This document shows, piece after piece, positions 1 to 8,538 of a stretch of DNA of 57,515 nucleotides. A model generated the notes under the pieces. The model had not been told where the DNA came from. It worked only from the letters and a program-made list of their open reading frames with translations, and did not search any database. The translations under genes were made by a program, and so were the position numbers. The stretch comes from Pseudomonas luteola NBRC 103146 (lineage in GTDB: Bacteria > Pseudomonadota > Gammaproteobacteria > Pseudomonadales > Pseudomonadaceae), in NCBI RefSeq assembly GCF_002091675.1, contig NZ_BDAE01000027.1, positions 1-57,515 on the forward strand, written 5' to 3'. Position 1 is the stretch's first letter. Every line of letters begins with the position of its first letter.

Positions 1-1
1 A

Positions 2-85
2 TTTCCAGCCGACTACCTGTACACGCTTGACGGCCTGGCCGCACTCAAAGTCATCTGCCTCGGGGTAGCAATGGATAAGTGTTAA
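2..85 (+). CDS. C-terminal fragment of an unknown protein cut by the window edge
   Basis: An open frame enters from the left edge and runs 27 codons to a TAA at 83-85. Its composition (repeated Leu, Ala and Asp, few rare codons) looks like the tail of a real protein. Too little is present to name a family. It precedes the iteron array by about 590 bases, so a replication or regulatory gene would be a reasonable guess, but nothing in the fragment shows this. Confidence 0.35.
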   Translation, partial: FPADYLYTLDGLAALKVICLGVAMDKC

Positions 86-676
86 TCTGGTACCGCATAT
101 TTCAGTGTTCATACTCAATACTGTTTCGTCTCGCCGCATACGGATACTCAACACGCATATCCCGCGACAAAGCAAAAGTGCTGCACTATGGTCGCGCGCT
201 TACTTCGCCTGTAGCGCTGGCGGCGCAACCTTTGAAAACCTAAAGGAGTATCTGCAGAGTCAGCCCACGCAGGAATAGAAGCTCTGCGCGTTTTCCGCTT
301 ACATCCCAGCACGAATGTGTGAACGTTTAAGCGGTATATTGCAAACCCTGCTTTGGCCACTTCACCTCCTTGTAGCCAGCTACGCGGACCTTTGCGACTG
401 GACCCAACCTTTTTGATGAAGGAGCCACGCATGAAATGTCTTCTTATATCCTATAGTAAAACATTAGGTTTAATCGGATAAAGAATGCCAGGTGCATTAA
501 GTTTTGTCCAATAAAGAGCAGGTAAGCAAATCTGCGTTGTATATGAAGAGCGCTAATGCATTATCTAGATGCCACCTAGGCCCAATGTCTTCAGGCCCCT
601 ATATACATTGACAGCCAAATTATTGACTTGGATGTCTATGAGCAGAATTAATAATTGATGGACTTATCCCCAAGGA
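86..676. other. 590-base stretch without a convincing gene
   Basis: No open frame here has convincing protein character. A 94-codon minus-strand frame (432 to 148) is rich in Arg and Cys and looks random, although it contains a good GGAGG 6 bases before an internal GTG near 356-372. Close to the right end, TTATCCCCA at 664-672 differs at one base from a DnaA box, which fits an origin beside the iterons that follow. Confidence 0.4.
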
Positions 677-856
677 TCGTCATACGAGAACACTCCTGAT
701 AAATCTCACTCGTCATACGAGAACACTTTTATAGCCTGGCTTCGTCATGCGAGAACACATTCGTCATGCGAGAACAAAATCTTGTGCCCGACTCGTCATG
801 CGAGAGCACTTTTAGTCGTCATGCGAGAACACTTTGTTTCGTCATACGAGAACACT
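677..856 (+). repeat. Seven 18-bp direct repeats (iterons), candidate oriV or iteron control site
   Basis: The consensus TCGTCATRCGAGAACACT occurs at 677, 710, 742, 761, 793, 816 and 839, all on the same strand. Copies differ at the seventh base (A or G) and slightly at the 3' end. Start-to-start distances are 33, 32, 19, 32, 23 and 23, close to two or three helical turns, as expected for a protein binding one face of DNA. Direct iterons like these bind plasmid Rep initiators and set copy number. The following 100 bases are AT-rich and a near DnaA box lies just upstream, both typical of an oriV. No Rep gene is recognised in the window, so the origin role is inferred. Confidence 0.8.
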
Positions 857-1089
857 TTAATGAAGATCAGCATTTATAAGCTATTGTTTTATAAGGATTT
901 TAAGAGAAATGGTTGCATCCCTATATATTAGTAAAAGAAATATATATAGAGCCTGACAGCACAGAGCTGCTTGAGTGATCGCTTAGTAATCAGTGAAGGG
1001 ACTCTGCATGCTCAAAGATTTGTGCATGGCAGGAAACCAAGAAGCAGATTAGAATTATCTAATGCAATTAGAATCGCGGTAGTAATACG
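857..1089. promoter_or_regulatory. AT-rich segment between iterons and topoisomerase gene
   Basis: Positions 857-955 are strongly AT-rich, with runs such as TATATATTAG and AAATATATATAG. This could be the DNA unwinding element of an iteron origin, the promoter of the topoisomerase gene, or both. No clear Shine-Dalgarno sequence precedes the ATG at 1090; the nearest purine-rich stretch is GCGGTAGTA. Confidence 0.35.
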
Positions 1090-2733
1090 ATGGCCGATAC
1101 ACTCATAGTGATTGAAGCACCAGGCAAGGTTAAGCTTCTCTCTAAAATTCTTGCTGAGTTAAGTATCTCTGGCCAAGTCATAGCTACCAGGGGTTCGCTT
1201 TATGACATGCCTATCGATCAGTTAGGACTTGACCCATCCGACTTAAAGCCAACGAAATGGGTTGCTATATCTGAAGGCACGATACGATTTCTTTCGCAGC
1301 GTTTCCGTGATGCTAAGAAAGTATTCATCATGACTGATGCCGACCGTGCTGGAGAACTGATCGCCGCTCAGGTTGTAACGCTCCTTCGAAAGAATAATTC
1401 CACAGCTGAGGTGTTGCGCATCACTGCATCTGCGCTCAATACCGAGTCAGTACGTCACGCATTCTCTGTCCCTCGAAACATAGACCGTGATGTATGCCTT
1501 ACAATGATGGCAACCAGAGCGATTGACCGCGCTATTGGCTATCTTTGCTCTGATCGATCGATACATCAGACAGCCGGCCGTATAAGCAGCAAGATTGCTC
1601 AGGCCATCAATGAACGACCTCTTTCTCGCTGGCGCTTAATGGGCTCCCACCCAAGCGAGCCGGGCTGGAGAATTTCAGCCAAAGGCCCTGACTCAAAGAA
1701 AGCCAGCCTCCATGCGCTCGAAAAGGCTTTCAAAAATTTCGATGAAAGGCTAATGCAGCCGGCGCCAGCGCGAAACCTGACGAAACCCCCTCCCCCCCTG
1801 CTGACGGGAGGAGACACGCTGCTTTTTGTTGCTGGACAGCTCGATATTCCCTTGGATGAGGCAGAGAAACTGATTCAATCTGCCTATGAGCGAGGTGCCA
1901 TTAGCTATCCGCGCACTGATTCACAGGAGATATCTATTCAGACGCGGACCATGCTTGAAGGGGCAATGAGGCAACTGGGGAAGCGCGTCCGCCCTTTTAA
2001 TATGCCTCTAGGAGCTCCTGTGAAGCCTGCTAGCGCTCACGAAGCGGTTTATCCGGCCTCGCCCCAGCTTTTTTATTCACCGTCGCTTGTCGGGCTTTCT
2101 AAGCATGATGCGGTTCCTAACATGATTGCCAGAAGAACGTTCGCTTCCTTATCTCCTGATGCGAAAGTGAAATCCCTTACCGTACCCCAGGAAGTCATTT
2201 CAGCCTTCCTACAGAGCAACAGTCTTCCGGATCTCAATGTCCGGATCTGGAAAGACGTGCCTGAAACAGTTGGTTGGTTAGCGTTTGAGCGCGATTTTGT
2301 GAGGCCGGCAGAGGTATCTGCTGTGGATCTTGATCATGCGATCCTGGAACGGCTTATTGAAAAGAACATCGGCCGTCCATCGACAGTGGTAGGACACATC
2401 ACAAATGCGCTTAAGCGTCGCTGGGTAAGTCCGGCAGGCGTGCTTTCAGATAAAGGAAAGTCTGCTCTGACTTACCTGCGCGATTCTTTTCCAGGGCTAC
2501 TCAACGGAAAGGATCTTGAGAAATTTTTCGATGGAAGGCATTTCCCTACCATCACTTCGGCGATCGAGGCCGGGTTGGGTGAAATGCAGATGAGCTACCA
2601 GGATCTTATAAAGGCTGCCAAAGTCGCTACAGCTGAGAAGAAAGTAGCGGTCACTTACCAAGCTGATGAGAGTAGCTTGCCCGTCTATAACGAGGACGCA
2701 GAACTTTATGTAAGTTCTGCAGATGCTCGATAG
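1090..2733 (+). CDS. Type IA DNA topoisomerase, divergent and short
   Basis: Type IA topoisomerases cut one DNA strand through a 5'-phosphotyrosine and relax or decatenate DNA. The N-terminus has a TOPRIM domain: VIEAPGK near residue 8 supplies the catalytic Glu, and MTDADRAGE near residue 95 is the acidic DxDxxGE motif. RAIDRAIGYL is the next conserved block. The catalytic tyrosine is Tyr273 in SYPRTDS. At 547 aa it is shorter than chromosomal TopA (about 865) and TopB (about 650), and no C-terminal zinc fingers are visible. It stands alone downstream of the iterons, and a second type IA enzyme lies at 27748. A role in plasmid replication or in separating transfer intermediates is inferred. 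Confidence 0.88.
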   Translation: MADTLIVIEAPGKVKLLSKILAELSISGQVIATRGSLYDMPIDQLGLDPSDLKPTKWVAISEGTIRFLSQRFRDAKKVFIMTDADRAGELIAAQVVTLLRKNNSTAEVLRITASALNTESVRHAFSVPRNIDRDVCLTMMATRAIDRAIGYLCSDRSIHQTAGRISSKIAQAINERPLSRWRLMGSHPSEPGWRISAKGPDSKKASLHALEKAFKNFDERLMQPAPARNLTKPPPPLLTGGDTLLFVAGQLDIPLDEAEKLIQSAYERGAISYPRTDSQEISIQTRTMLEGAMRQLGKRVRPFNMPLGAPVKPASAHEAVYPASPQLFYSPSLVGLSKHDAVPNMIARRTFASLSPDAKVKSLTVPQEVISAFLQSNSLPDLNVRIWKDVPETVGWLAFERDFVRPAEVSAVDLDHAILERLIEKNIGRPSTVVGHITNALKRRWVSPAGVLSDKGKSALTYLRDSFPGLLNGKDLEKFFDGRHFPTITSAIEAGLGEMQMSYQDLIKAAKVATAEKKVAVTYQADESSLPVYNEDAELYVSSADAR

Positions 2734-2782
2734 TGCCACCTTGTAAGTACGCCTCCAGCAACCTTTAAGCAAACACGAATCG

Positions 2783-2870
2783 CATGTACGGATTTACACA
2801 TATATATGCAAATGCGTACATGAGCACTGCCATGTACGGTTTTTCACCAAAAGATGCAAAAGCGTACATG
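2783..2870. repeat. Two tandem 40-bp units, each an inverted repeat
   Basis: Units at 2783-2822 and 2831-2870 both begin CATGTACG and end CGTACATG, giving 8-bp perfect arms around a 24-base spacer. The spacers also match partly (TTT, CAC and ATGCAAA at matching places). The pair lies between two convergent genes. Neither unit has the GC stem and T-run of a terminator. They may be operator or protein-docking sites, or structured 3' ends shared by both transcripts. Confidence 0.7.
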
Positions 2871-2878
2871 GTTTGCCT

Positions 2879-3244
2879 TTAAGACAGGTCTACCGTGTTA
2901 ATGAAATCCAGAATGACCTCAATGCCCTCCTCAACAAAGGCAGCCCATCGCTGAGCCTCCTTATCACCAGGGTTTACCGCAACCCCCAGGCATTGCTTCT
3001 TATCACGCCAATAACAATGCACATCCAGTGAGGCAAAAAGGACACCTACTCGGCGAAAAATTTGCTCCTTTGCCTCGTTACCTTCAATGAAGGTGTAAGG
3101 AAACGGGATGTCATATTCCACCGGGCGCATCATGAAGGGCGCCGTCGGGTTGTTATGCTTTTTAGCAATCGCCAGAATTTGTCTAGCTGCCTGGCCAATA
3201 AGAGGATCGTTGGTCCATACATTCAACTGGTCATACGTCTTCAT
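2879..3244 (-). CDS. Small hypothetical protein, possible partner of the IcmW-like protein
   Basis: The 121-aa protein starts at the ATG overlapping the upstream stop as ATGA, with GGAGG just before it; the longer frame upstream is shadow. It has no signal peptide or membrane segment. It is last in the operon parM-dotI-dotH-secretin-icmW-like. In Legionella the small proteins IcmS and IcmW form a heterodimeric adaptor on the DotL coupling complex. The size (IcmS is about 114 aa) and position would suit an IcmS-like partner, but I see no convincing sequence match, so this is only a hypothesis. Confidence 0.7.
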   Translation of the reverse strand: MKTYDQLNVWTNDPLIGQAARQILAIAKKHNNPTAPFMMRPVEYDIPFPYTFIEGNEAKEQIFRRVGVLFASLDVHCYWRDKKQCLGVAVNPGDKEAQRWAAFVEEGIEVILDFINTVDLS

Positions 3245-3702
3245 AGAGGATCTCCCCCTCCAGTTACCTCGGCAACAATCTCTTTGAGAATCTGATAACG
3301 AGCGGTCATTCGAGCCCGCTGCCAGATAACACTGCAATCAGGGTCCATCTTATGATGATCGTGAGCATGACTAAGCAGTGCATACGGCAAGTTGAAAGAC
3401 CGATCACCTAACCATTCGAAGAATCTAGAAGATGCAGAGCATGGAAGCGCTGCTGCAGTACGAACCAGCTTTTGCACACCCTCTTTCACAAGCGGTTCGT
3501 CAAGGCCCGTATTTTGCTCATGCTCATCGAGCAGCTCCGTGACCTCAACATACAGTGCGGAAAATTGATCATCGATATCCTGCAGTGCCCAGTGCTCCTT
3601 TTCGTCCATCTCGCGGAAGAACGGAAGCAGCTTAGGCTCCCGCTCCGCCCAGAAGGCAAGGACAGCACTAGGCGTCAAATCGACGCCTGGCTTGTTACTC
3701 AT
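3241..3702 (-). CDS. IcmW-like small acidic protein (putative T4BSS adaptor)
   Basis: The 153-aa soluble protein resembles Legionella IcmW (151 aa) by eye. Near the N-terminus FW, a Pro, then F and MDEKEHWAL match IcmW's YW, Pro, F and MESVENWTL with similar spacing. Near the C-terminus ALLSHAHD, then RARMTARYQIL, resembles IcmW's VLIHAEE and FERLRLLSRVF. IcmW with IcmS binds effectors and the DotL tail at the inner membrane. Both neighbours overlap it by 4 bases, so it is co-translated with the secretin upstream and a small protein downstream. An adaptor for conjugative substrates is inferred; the assignment needs a profile search. Confidence 0.6.
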   Translation of the reverse strand: MSNKPGVDLTPSAVLAFWAEREPKLLPFFREMDEKEHWALQDIDDQFSALYVEVTELLDEHEQNTGLDEPLVKEGVQKLVRTAAALPCSASSRFFEWLGDRSFNLPYALLSHAHDHHKMDPDCSVIWQRARMTARYQILKEIVAEVTGGGDPL

Positions 3703-5561
3703 GAACGATCGTCCCGCTCATAAACATGAGCTGTCAGTACGAAATAGTAGGTACTGATTTGGCTCTGCCGCTTGGTAGATCCGATAAGACCAGCTAAGGG
3801 CCCTGCGTTCTCAAACCCAGTAATCCCTGATCCAGAATTGGTATCGTTGGTCTCTTGCTGTCCACCAATAATGATCGTGTCACCGTCCTTCAACAAAGCC
3901 TCACCGTTATAGTCAATGTTTGCAGGTAGTGTGATCTGAGTTGGGATCTTAGTGGTGCCGTTTACATCGGTGATGTACTGCTCAATCGTCTTAACCTGAG
4001 AGCGTACAGCTACGTTCAATGTAAGCTGAGTTCTGATTACTCCGCTTTCCAAATCAATTTTCGGGTTCACTCGAAGGAGCGTACCGAAGCGCACGGGGAT
4101 CTGGATGTTTTGCGTCGCCACTGTCGCGGACTCTGTTCCTGCCACAGCATTCTGGCTAACAACGCTGAAAAGGTCAGTCTCAATACGACGGAACTCGGCC
4201 GGTGACCCAGATGTTGTTGCGATCGCAGGGCGCTGGGTTACCGAAACATCACCCACCTGCGAGAGGTAGTTAATGAAAATGTTTGCAGGGTTTCCACCTA
4301 ACTTGGCCAGGCCAAATCGGGTTGAGCCGATAATGTCGCCACCGGTAGAAATTTGGTTACCGGAGATTGTAATACCGCCAGCCGGATTGTTATTGAGCGC
4401 CAACCCGTATTTACCGGCTGCAAAGCTTGCAAAGGCCGAGAGGTCCAGGCCTTCCGAACGATCTTTTGTCGTAGTGACAAGAATCAACCGGCCTTCAAAG
4501 TTGATTGATGTATTGAATTCGCGCTGAACACCTTTAATGTAATTGTCAATCTCAGTTAAAAGCCAGCTTGGCGCCTGGACAGTGATAGTCCCTGTAACCG
4601 GATTCACGCTGGCCGTTCCAAGCTTTTGAGTTTTATACATGTCTCCACCGCCAGTAGCGGCCACTGCAGGGGATGTAGGCAGCATGGGCATGTCATTACC
4701 CATAGGCAATGGAGGCATACCATTGATAGGCATGCCGGCCTGGGTATTGATTACACCTGGTACTACCGATCCGCCAGTGACAGGCACCAGCACATTTAAC
4801 CGCTGGTCCAGATCTTCTTTCATTGCCTTCCAGAAGTCTGATTTGGATTCAAGCTTGGAAGAGCCCTGACGATCACCTTCGCCATCCCCACTACCACTGC
4901 TACCAGACCTGGAGGATGATCCTCCCATAGAGCCCAGCGAGCCACCGTTCATACCGCCTGCTGAGCCGCTACCAGTGGCATTGGATAGCGAGTTGGCCAG
5001 TTCAGTCCCTACATCCAAGTTGCCCGAAAGCGAGGCTGAGGTGTAATTGGTTGAGCGATTCGAGTTGATATTAAGCGTCCACTGCTTGGGGCGCATTGGG
5101 ACTACCGTAATGATGCGGCGATCATTATCTACGACGTAATCGAGGCCCATAGCCGGAAATACAAGCCGCATGGCGGTTTCAGCATCAACGTCATTGAAGC
5201 CATAGCCAGCATAGGTGAATGACTGAAGCGGCATTGAACTTGTGATATTCAAGCCTTGGTCCATGAGCATCTTGACGACCTCATTACCGTTCAAGGGCTC
5301 TTTAACCTTGATGTAAACACGCTTCTCGGAAAGCCACGGTGAGCGCTTGAGTGGCATGGTCTTATTAGTCATGAGCGGACCGTTGACGATCTTTACTCGC
5401 TCGTTTTTTTGCGAGGCCTCACTTTGAGCTTTAAGTTGAGCAAGCTCACGGTTCAACTCGTTGTAGCGGCTTTCTTGACCGGACTTCGGGATATCGCTCA
5501 TGCATCCAGATAGTGAGGAGGCAATAGCGGCGGCAAGCATGAGGTACTTTGGAGATTTCAT
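3699..5561 (-). CDS. Secretin-family outer-membrane lipoprotein (PilN/GspD-like)
   Basis: The 620-aa protein has a lipoprotein signal: a hydrophobic stretch, then the lipobox LSGC with Cys at about residue 20. Next come a short coiled coil, an N-domain region (KVKEPLNGNEVVKMLM) and a Gly/Ser-rich insert with GSSSRSGSSGSGDGEG. The C-terminal half is a secretin beta domain: SQVGDVSVTQRPAIATTSG, then GTLLRVNPKI, and near the end LKDGDTIIIGGQQ, a typical gate and pore region. PilN of IncI type IVB pili is a lipoprotein secretin of this kind. Here it lies 15 bases after dotH and overlaps the IcmW-like gene. It probably forms an outer-membrane ring, either for the T4BSS itself or for an associated pilus. 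Confidence 0.85.
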   Translation of the reverse strand: MKSPKYLMLAAAIASSLSGCMSDIPKSGQESRYNELNRELAQLKAQSEASQKNERVKIVNGPLMTNKTMPLKRSPWLSEKRVYIKVKEPLNGNEVVKMLMDQGLNITSSMPLQSFTYAGYGFNDVDAETAMRLVFPAMGLDYVVDNDRRIITVVPMRPKQWTLNINSNRSTNYTSASLSGNLDVGTELANSLSNATGSGSAGGMNGGSLGSMGGSSSRSGSSGSGDGEGDRQGSSKLESKSDFWKAMKEDLDQRLNVLVPVTGGSVVPGVINTQAGMPINGMPPLPMGNDMPMLPTSPAVAATGGGDMYKTQKLGTASVNPVTGTITVQAPSWLLTEIDNYIKGVQREFNTSINFEGRLILVTTTKDRSEGLDLSAFASFAAGKYGLALNNNPAGGITISGNQISTGGDIIGSTRFGLAKLGGNPANIFINYLSQVGDVSVTQRPAIATTSGSPAEFRRIETDLFSVVSQNAVAGTESATVATQNIQIPVRFGTLLRVNPKIDLESGVIRTQLTLNVAVRSQVKTIEQYITDVNGTTKIPTQITLPANIDYNGEALLKDGDTIIIGGQQETNDTNSGSGITGFENAGPLAGLIGSTKRQSQISTYYFVLTAHVYERDDRS

Positions 5562-5576
5562 GATGATTATTCTCGA

Positions 5577-7280
5577 TCAGTGAAGCCAAACTTTCTTTTC
5601 AAGGGGACTGATCTCAACGTCGAACCGGTATGAGTCAGCAAATGGGGAGAGGAACTTGCTGAAGACTTCCTCAGCACTTGCTCCAGTAATGGTGTAACCG
5701 CCCTGGATCACTCGATCATTTTCGCCAAGATCCCAAATAGGCGCCTTCCATTGCGTGCTTTGGGTGAGGCGGAACAAGTTCTCGTATAGGCCTCCGCTGC
5801 GCACTTCGAAACTTACGCCACTTGAGGGAGCCGGGACCGTAACAGCTACCTTTGCAGCAGCAGGAGTTACAGCAGGTGGTAGCTGAGCCATAGGCGCTGC
5901 AGAAGTAACGGGCGTTACGCGAGCAGTAGTGATCGACGCTGCTGAGGGAGCTGGTGTAACCACTGCAGGCGCAGCAGGTGTGGCCTTACCCATGAACACC
6001 TCACTGCCCTTGGAAACAGTGATGCCGGCCGTAGCCTGAGATTGAGGATGAGCCACTACATTTGCAGCGGGTGCAACCGGCCTACGTTTGTAGCTTTCTT
6101 CAATCAACCGCGCAGCCGTATCCTTATTCAAACTAAGGTCGTTCACGATCTGGACACGGTTTACACGTTGGCCCCTGCCCTCAAAACTCTCGTAGGTCCG
6201 TACCGTTTCTTGGGCTCCAGCCGAGGCCGGGGCAATACGTTGTACGCGCTCTCTGTTGACCAGGCCGACAGGCTTATCAAATGGCAATGGCGTATCAATA
6301 GGTGGGCGAACCTGAGACGTTGCCTTAACCGTCATGCTTTTAGACCCGTCTCTCCCCGCAAGAATGTCTGCCGGGTTATCGAGACGCACCTGGTACTCAA
6401 CTCCCGCGGAGTCCCGCACCCTTAGCATTAGAGGGACAGGCTCCCGATAGCGATACACACGCGTTGTACCGTCGGGGTCTCGTGTCTCAGTTAGCCAGTC
6501 AGGGCCAACCATAGAAGCACCACGCAGACGCACGATGGCATCCTCGCGGTTAGGAGACATCCAGTAATTTACGGTGAATGGCAGACTGTCCGCCTCGTGG
6601 ACCTGCATGTTGGTCCAGTTGCGGCCAGGCGATTGGCCTAAAGCATTCATAAGCTGGCCATCGATGGAAACGCGGTTAGGCTGCAACAAAGGTTGGCTAC
6701 CAGCCGGCACGCCATCCACAATAACTTTTACCGAATCCTTGATGCCATCTGCAGGATCTGTAGAGATCTTCAGGTACAGCTTGATCGGCTCATTGCGATC
6801 GGTAAGGTAAAGGATGACGTTCGTGGGAATCCAGGCCTGTTGGGGCGTGAACTCAAGAGCACCCGAATCTGGAACCAACTCTGCTTTAACAACGGCATCA
6901 TCCCCTGCCCGAGCGCGACGGATCGGCCAAGGTGCGCCGTTCTCTCCAACGACCATCAGCGAGGTTATATACCCAAGCTGAAGCGTGAGCGTTTTGGTCT
7001 TTGCGCCATTAGTAAGATCAATAATCTGCTCGGGGTCGGTAGTAGTCGCTCCAGCAGGCACCGACGGCGCTAGTGCCTTACTTTCAGCGGTAAGGTAGTT
7101 CTTAATGGTCTGCTGCTGTTTGGTAGTAAGCGGGCGGTTTGAAGTCAGAACACTGTCTACGAGTGGGTCACCAGTACGCTTAGTCTGGATACCATCGGCC
7201 TCGTCATCAGCATTAGCCGTCATTGAAAGGGAAAGTGCAGCTAACAGCGGCACAAGACAAAATGCTTTGGAGTTGATCAT
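5577..7280 (-). CDS. dotH: DotH/IcmK/TraN-like core protein with a secretin N0-like tail
   Basis: A cleavable signal peptide (about 24 residues, ending TANA) leads to the DotH signature: LTLQLGYITSLMVVGENG, then APWPIRRARAG, followed by a beta-rich region. DotH is part of the outer-membrane core ring of type IVB secretion systems. At 567 aa it exceeds Legionella DotH (about 360). A Pro/Ala-rich linker at roughly residues 400-480 separates the DotH part from a final 70-residue domain (QSTQWKAPIWDLG, then VIQGGYTITGASAEEVFSKF) that resembles TcpQ or N0 domains, the fold also used by DotD. It overlaps dotI by 4 bases, so the order dotI-dotH matches Legionella icmL-icmK. Confidence 0.85.
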   Translation of the reverse strand: MINSKAFCLVPLLAALSLSMTANADDEADGIQTKRTGDPLVDSVLTSNRPLTTKQQQTIKNYLTAESKALAPSVPAGATTTDPEQIIDLTNGAKTKTLTLQLGYITSLMVVGENGAPWPIRRARAGDDAVVKAELVPDSGALEFTPQQAWIPTNVILYLTDRNEPIKLYLKISTDPADGIKDSVKVIVDGVPAGSQPLLQPNRVSIDGQLMNALGQSPGRNWTNMQVHEADSLPFTVNYWMSPNREDAIVRLRGASMVGPDWLTETRDPDGTTRVYRYREPVPLMLRVRDSAGVEYQVRLDNPADILAGRDGSKSMTVKATSQVRPPIDTPLPFDKPVGLVNRERVQRIAPASAGAQETVRTYESFEGRGQRVNRVQIVNDLSLNKDTAARLIEESYKRRPVAPAANVVAHPQSQATAGITVSKGSEVFMGKATPAAPAVVTPAPSAASITTARVTPVTSAAPMAQLPPAVTPAAAKVAVTVPAPSSGVSFEVRSGGLYENLFRLTQSTQWKAPIWDLGENDRVIQGGYTITGASAEEVFSKFLSPFADSYRFDVEISPLEKKVWLH

Positions 7281-7924
7281 TTGCTGGAGATCCGGATTGC
7301 GTTTACAGCGAGCCCTTGAGGCCGGTCGGCTTGGTTGATGCGTATAAGGTCAACCTCGATCTTCCCGCGTCTGGGTTGGTCCGTATTACCGTTGTAAACG
7401 ATCTCGATAGGATGAAGGATTGTGTAGGTCTGGCGCGCTACGCCCTTGAAGACCTTGACCTCTTTGCTGAGGAATTCCCCTGGCCCCGGGGTGCCAGCCA
7501 TTACTAGACGGATCTTGGGATCGTTCAGCTGATTGATGATGCCGTTACGAGTGAAGGCTTCCAGGTAACTGTTATAGCCAACATCGGTAAAGCAGCGCAG
7601 TTGTGCCTCGTTCATCTGACGGCGGTAGTTCAGATAATCGAGCTGCATCATTTTGATGACGCAATCTGAAGAAAAGTTAAGTGCTTTTTCTTCTCCGCCA
7701 ATTGGGCTATCAAGCGGACTCAGCTGAAAGAGAGAACCAGTAGAGGTCGTTGCGAAATACGTTCTCTCGACAGCCTCGATGCGGTTCTTGGCGTACCAAA
7801 GGGTGCCCAGCACACCACCAGCCAAAAGCAAGATGGCTACGGTCATACCCGCGAGGATATAAAGCAGAATGTAATTACTAAAGGTCACAGAGCCGACCAG
7901 CTGGTCGTCATTTATTGAGCGCAT
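7277..7924 (-). CDS. dotI: DotI/IcmL/TraM inner-membrane T4BSS protein
   Basis: The 215-aa protein has one membrane segment at about residues 17-40 and a periplasmic domain with an NTF2-like, VirB8-related pattern: LDYLNYRRQMNEAQLRCFTDVGY, followed by a long beta-rich tail. Its length matches Legionella DotI (212 aa). DotI forms an inner-membrane complex essential for type IVB transfer. GGAG lies 7 bases before the ATG, inside the end of the preceding gene. It is followed directly by dotH, the conserved order. DotJ, a short DotI paralogue in Legionella, is not seen. Confidence 0.88.
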   Translation of the reverse strand: MRSINDDQLVGSVTFSNYILLYILAGMTVAILLLAGGVLGTLWYAKNRIEAVERTYFATTSTGSLFQLSPLDSPIGGEEKALNFSSDCVIKMMQLDYLNYRRQMNEAQLRCFTDVGYNSYLEAFTRNGIINQLNDPKIRLVMAGTPGPGEFLSKEVKVFKGVARQTYTILHPIEIVYNGNTDQPRRGKIEVDLIRINQADRPQGLAVNAIRISSK

Positions 7925-7926
7925 TA

Positions 7927-8535
7927 CTACTCTCCAGCGCCAGGCCAGCCAAGGCTAACTAATGGACTAGTACGGGGGACTACAGGCTGTTCAAGAATTG
8001 ATTCGTGCCAGGATTTGGAAGGCGATTGAGGGCTAGCTGATTCGCTGACCTCACTTGAAAGACTCACCGGGGCCGCCTGCTTGCTGGTTATCTCTTGGGC
8101 CGGCAATTCTTCGAGATCAACGTGAATAACACCTTGTGGGGCTGGCACAACTTGTTTTTGCTGCGCCGCCTCACGGACAGGTTCGCCACGCTGCTCAAAG
8201 TCAGCCTGCACTGCAGGCTCCAGGTGCGTTACCTCTGAACCCAAGGCCACTGACTTAACAGGCGAGGCAATCTCTTTTTCGGTTGTTAGAGCCTTTGTTG
8301 GACTCTGTACCTGTACAGTGGGCGTTGTAAGCCCAGGTAAATCTGAGATCAGTTGAAGCATCAACCGCTTGATAGCATAGCGCTGCGCCTCTTCTTCTGT
8401 GCATTCGCCTAATAGCGTCCTGGCCTCATCAGCTAATGCGTTGATCTTAGAAATGGCTACCCCCTCGATTGGATCGAGGGGGTCTAATGAGAATCGGAAT
8501 TGAAGGCGCGGCCGAGTGCGCTGAGGACGTGCCAT
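7927..8535 (-). CDS. Small partner of the actin-like protein (ParR/StbB-like position)
   Basis: The 202-aa protein begins with a basic patch (MARPQRTRPRLQFRF) and has a helical region at residues 25-70 (ARTLLGECTEEEAQRYAIKRL). The rest is disordered and Pro/Glu/Ser-rich. It lies 3 bases after the actin-like gene and 2 bases before dotI. In actin-based partition systems the gene after parM encodes ParR, a small DNA-binding adaptor that caps the filament. Position and the basic N-terminus suit this, but no ribbon-helix-helix is clear. It could instead link the filament to the secretion machine. Confidence 0.55.
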   Translation of the reverse strand: MARPQRTRPRLQFRFSLDPLDPIEGVAISKINALADEARTLLGECTEEEAQRYAIKRLMLQLISDLPGLTTPTVQVQSPTKALTTEKEIASPVKSVALGSEVTHLEPAVQADFEQRGEPVREAAQQKQVVPAPQGVIHVDLEELPAQEITSKQAAPVSLSSEVSESASPQSPSKSWHESILEQPVVPRTSPLVSLGWPGAGE

Positions 8536-8538
8536 GGC

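Noticed and set aside
148-432. 94-codon minus-strand ORF with internal GGAGG and GTG
   Set aside because: Composition is Arg/Cys-rich and random-looking with no family features; kept only as a note.
677-856. CRISPR-like array
   Set aside because: Repeats are only 18 bp, intervals are 1-15 bases and irregular, and there are no cas genes. Iterons explain it better.
2497-2772. 91-codon minus-strand ORF at the end of the topoisomerase gene
   Set aside because: Antisense shadow of a well-supported gene.
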